Shown: positions 13,375 to 14,060 of the stretch, piece after piece
Numbering within the stretch: the first letter of the stretch is position 1
How the letters are laid out: each line of letters opens with the position of its first letter
From: Palsa-461 sp040414865
GTDB lineage: Bacteria; Actinomycetota; Acidimicrobiia; Acidimicrobiales; RAAP-2
Reading direction: 5' to 3'
Assembly: GCA_040414865.1 (NCBI GenBank)
Contig: JBEDUR010000135.1
Location: 1-14,060, forward strand
DNA length: 14,060 bases
Translations under genes and position numbers: made by a program
Notes under the pieces: generated by a model
Database searches by the model: none
Seen by the model: the letters and a program-made list of their open reading frames with translations, nothing else
Told to the model about the DNA's origin: nothing

Positions 13375-13719
13375 TCAAGGGGCGCAGTCGACTAGCAGGT
13401 CGGGCGGCGGACCTTCGGGTGGAGCGCTTAGGTCGACGCCAGTGAGATCCTTGACTTGGCCACGGAACCAGGTCGTGAACTCGTTGCTGGTTGTGGCGAG
13501 ATTCGTGAACACTTTCTCGATGTCAGGAGTCTCAAACCACACCAGTATGAGGCTTCCCATCGGGGTCTCCTGGAGGGCCCATGTCTCCCGGGTGATTTCG
13601 TCCGAAGTCAGCTGCTCCTCGAAACCCTTTCGGCGTTCCCCCATGCATACGGCAGCAAAATCTCTGCCTTCTTGTTCTTTGCCGGGAAGGATAGGGAACG
13701 CACCATTGAATACCGCCAT
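13375..13719 (-). CDS. Small DUF6176-like / ABM-like protein
   Basis: A 114-residue protein I recognise only loosely, as similar to the actinobacterial DUF6176 group (small ferredoxin-like alpha-beta proteins, unknown function). Visible features: an N-terminal strand FNGAFPILPGKEQEGRDFA, a central WALQETPMGSLILVWFETPDIEKVF, an FTTWFRGQVKDLTGVDL helix-strand block and a proline-rich end PPEGPPPDLL. No catalytic motif, signal peptide or membrane segment is seen. The ATG at 13719 has AAGGAGGAG seven bases upstream and is preferred to the in-frame ATG at 13746, which would put that ribosome binding site inside the gene. Codon use is visibly richer in A/T-ending codons (ATA, AAA, TTT, GTA) than in the genes before the tRNA, hinting at a different origin. 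Confidence 0.75.
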   Translation of the reverse strand: MAVFNGAFPILPGKEQEGRDFAAVCMGERRKGFEEQLTSDEITRETWALQETPMGSLILVWFETPDIEKVFTNLATTSNEFTTWFRGQVKDLTGVDLSAPPEGPPPDLLVDCAP

Positions 13720-13803
13720 TGGCTCTCCTCCTTGTTCGTCCGCCATAGCACTGGAGACGGCAAGATCCTGTCGCGGCAGCCAACCCTATACAACTGCGAT
13801 TGC

Positions 13804-13822
13804 CTGGCCAGTCAGCATGCTG
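13804..13822. repeat. Two adjacent palindromes upstream of the DUF6176-like gene
   Basis: CTGGCCAG (13804-13811) and CAGCATGCTG (13813-13822) are perfect palindromes one base apart in the 185-base gap between the small gene and the cyclase end. They could be an operator, but single short palindromes also arise by chance. The gap otherwise shows no convincing gene; a TATAGG at about 13785-13790 (minus strand) may be a -10 box. Confidence 0.3.
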
Positions 13823-13904
13823 CTCGGACCGTGAATGGAAGTCATCTATCCGGCGTTCTGGGGCATCCGGATCCGATAGGAGTGGGCACATATCGCCCGC
13901 CTGG

Positions 13905-14060
13905 TCAGCCGGTTACAGCAAATAGACGCCAAACTCCAGGCACGCCCTTCAGCTCGTGCTCGCCTCGGTCCTCAAACTGGATCCCAGAACCGGCTACGAG
14001 GTCCTTGACCGTGGAGGACACAAGGACCTCCCTAGCGCTGCCCAGATCCGCCACGCGCGC
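13905..14060 (-). CDS. Class III adenylate/guanylate cyclase, C-terminal end (partial)
   Basis: The frame is open from the window edge (14060) to a TGA at 13907-13905 and encodes the last 51 residues of a protein. It reads ARV... then GSAREVLVSSTVKDLVAG, SGIQFEDRGEHELKGVPG and VWRLFAV. This is the well-known end of actinobacterial class III nucleotidyl cyclase domains (AARV...GEVLVSxTVKDLVxGSGIxFxDRGxHxLKGVPGxWxLF). These make cAMP (or cGMP) from the triphosphate, often fused to sensor, ATPase or hydrolase domains; the catalytic residues lie upstream, outside the window. The gene probably reads toward the small DUF6176-like gene with a 185-base gap. Base use is again less GC-rich than in the main part of the window. 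Confidence 0.88.
   Translation of the reverse strand, partial: ARVADLGSAREVLVSSTVKDLVAGSGIQFEDRGEHELKGVPGVWRLFAVTG

Noticed and set aside
13130..13834. A 234-codon plus-strand frame beginning inside the tRNA
   Set aside because: It starts in the tRNA, crosses the terminator hairpins and runs antisense to the small gene; low complexity and no domain.

Overview
The window is one very GC-rich stretch (roughly 70 % G+C by eye) with densely packed, often overlapping genes. It has frequent GTG starts, many TANNNT boxes a few bases ahead of start codons (leaderless transcription), a tRNA with an encoded CCA, and a beta-oxidation-type gene set under a TetR regulator. All of this points to a chromosome of a high-GC Actinomycetota bacterium. 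An Acidimicrobiia-like or related soil/aquatic lineage is a guess, not a demonstration.

Layout. (1) 1-768 is the C-terminal part of a GlcD/D-lactate-dehydrogenase-type FAD oxidase. It runs toward a minus-strand group: a class I methyltransferase followed by a 72-residue CPxC...WH protein (1838-799), and fdhD upstream (2850-1951). (2) A flavin reductase (2910-3392) is divergent from fdhD. It is followed by a classical SDR (3505-4311), which ends 7 bases from the convergent end of the next operon. (3) 8107-4319 on the minus strand is a probable operon: two tiny ORFs (17 and 37 codons), an acyl-CoA dehydrogenase, an MFE-2-like SDR and a luciferase-like flavin monooxygenase. Three of its junctions are GTGA overlaps or strong Shine-Dalgarno starts. 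A TetR regulator (8209-8841) is divergent from it, and a perfect TGTCAC-N6-GTGACA palindrome covers the predicted operon -10 box. (4) On the plus strand follow an Erm-like rRNA methyltransferase preceded by an overlapping leader ORF, a DEDDh exonuclease, a zinc alcohol dehydrogenase, a 14-TM DHA2 drug exporter, and tRNA-Val(GAC). (5) Beyond the tRNA, base use becomes visibly less GC-rich: two hairpins, a small DUF6176-like protein (13719-13375) and the C-terminus of a class III adenylate/guanylate cyclase cut by the window edge (13905-14060).

How parts fit. The TetR/acyl-CoA dehydrogenase/SDR/monooxygenase block looks like a regulated catabolic pathway for an acyl-CoA substrate, possibly a branched, cyclic or steroid/terpenoid-like acid. 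The flavin reductase nearby could supply reduced flavin to the monooxygenase. The Erm-like enzyme and the DHA2 exporter could both lower sensitivity to ribosome-directed or other drugs, but they are not in one obvious operon.

The least expected observations are the chain of two translationally coupled micro-ORFs ahead of the acyl-CoA dehydrogenase, the leader ORF that overlaps the Erm-like gene, and an FdhD whose CxxC sulfur-transfer motif has lost its second cysteine. No CRISPR array, insertion sequence or phage gene was seen.
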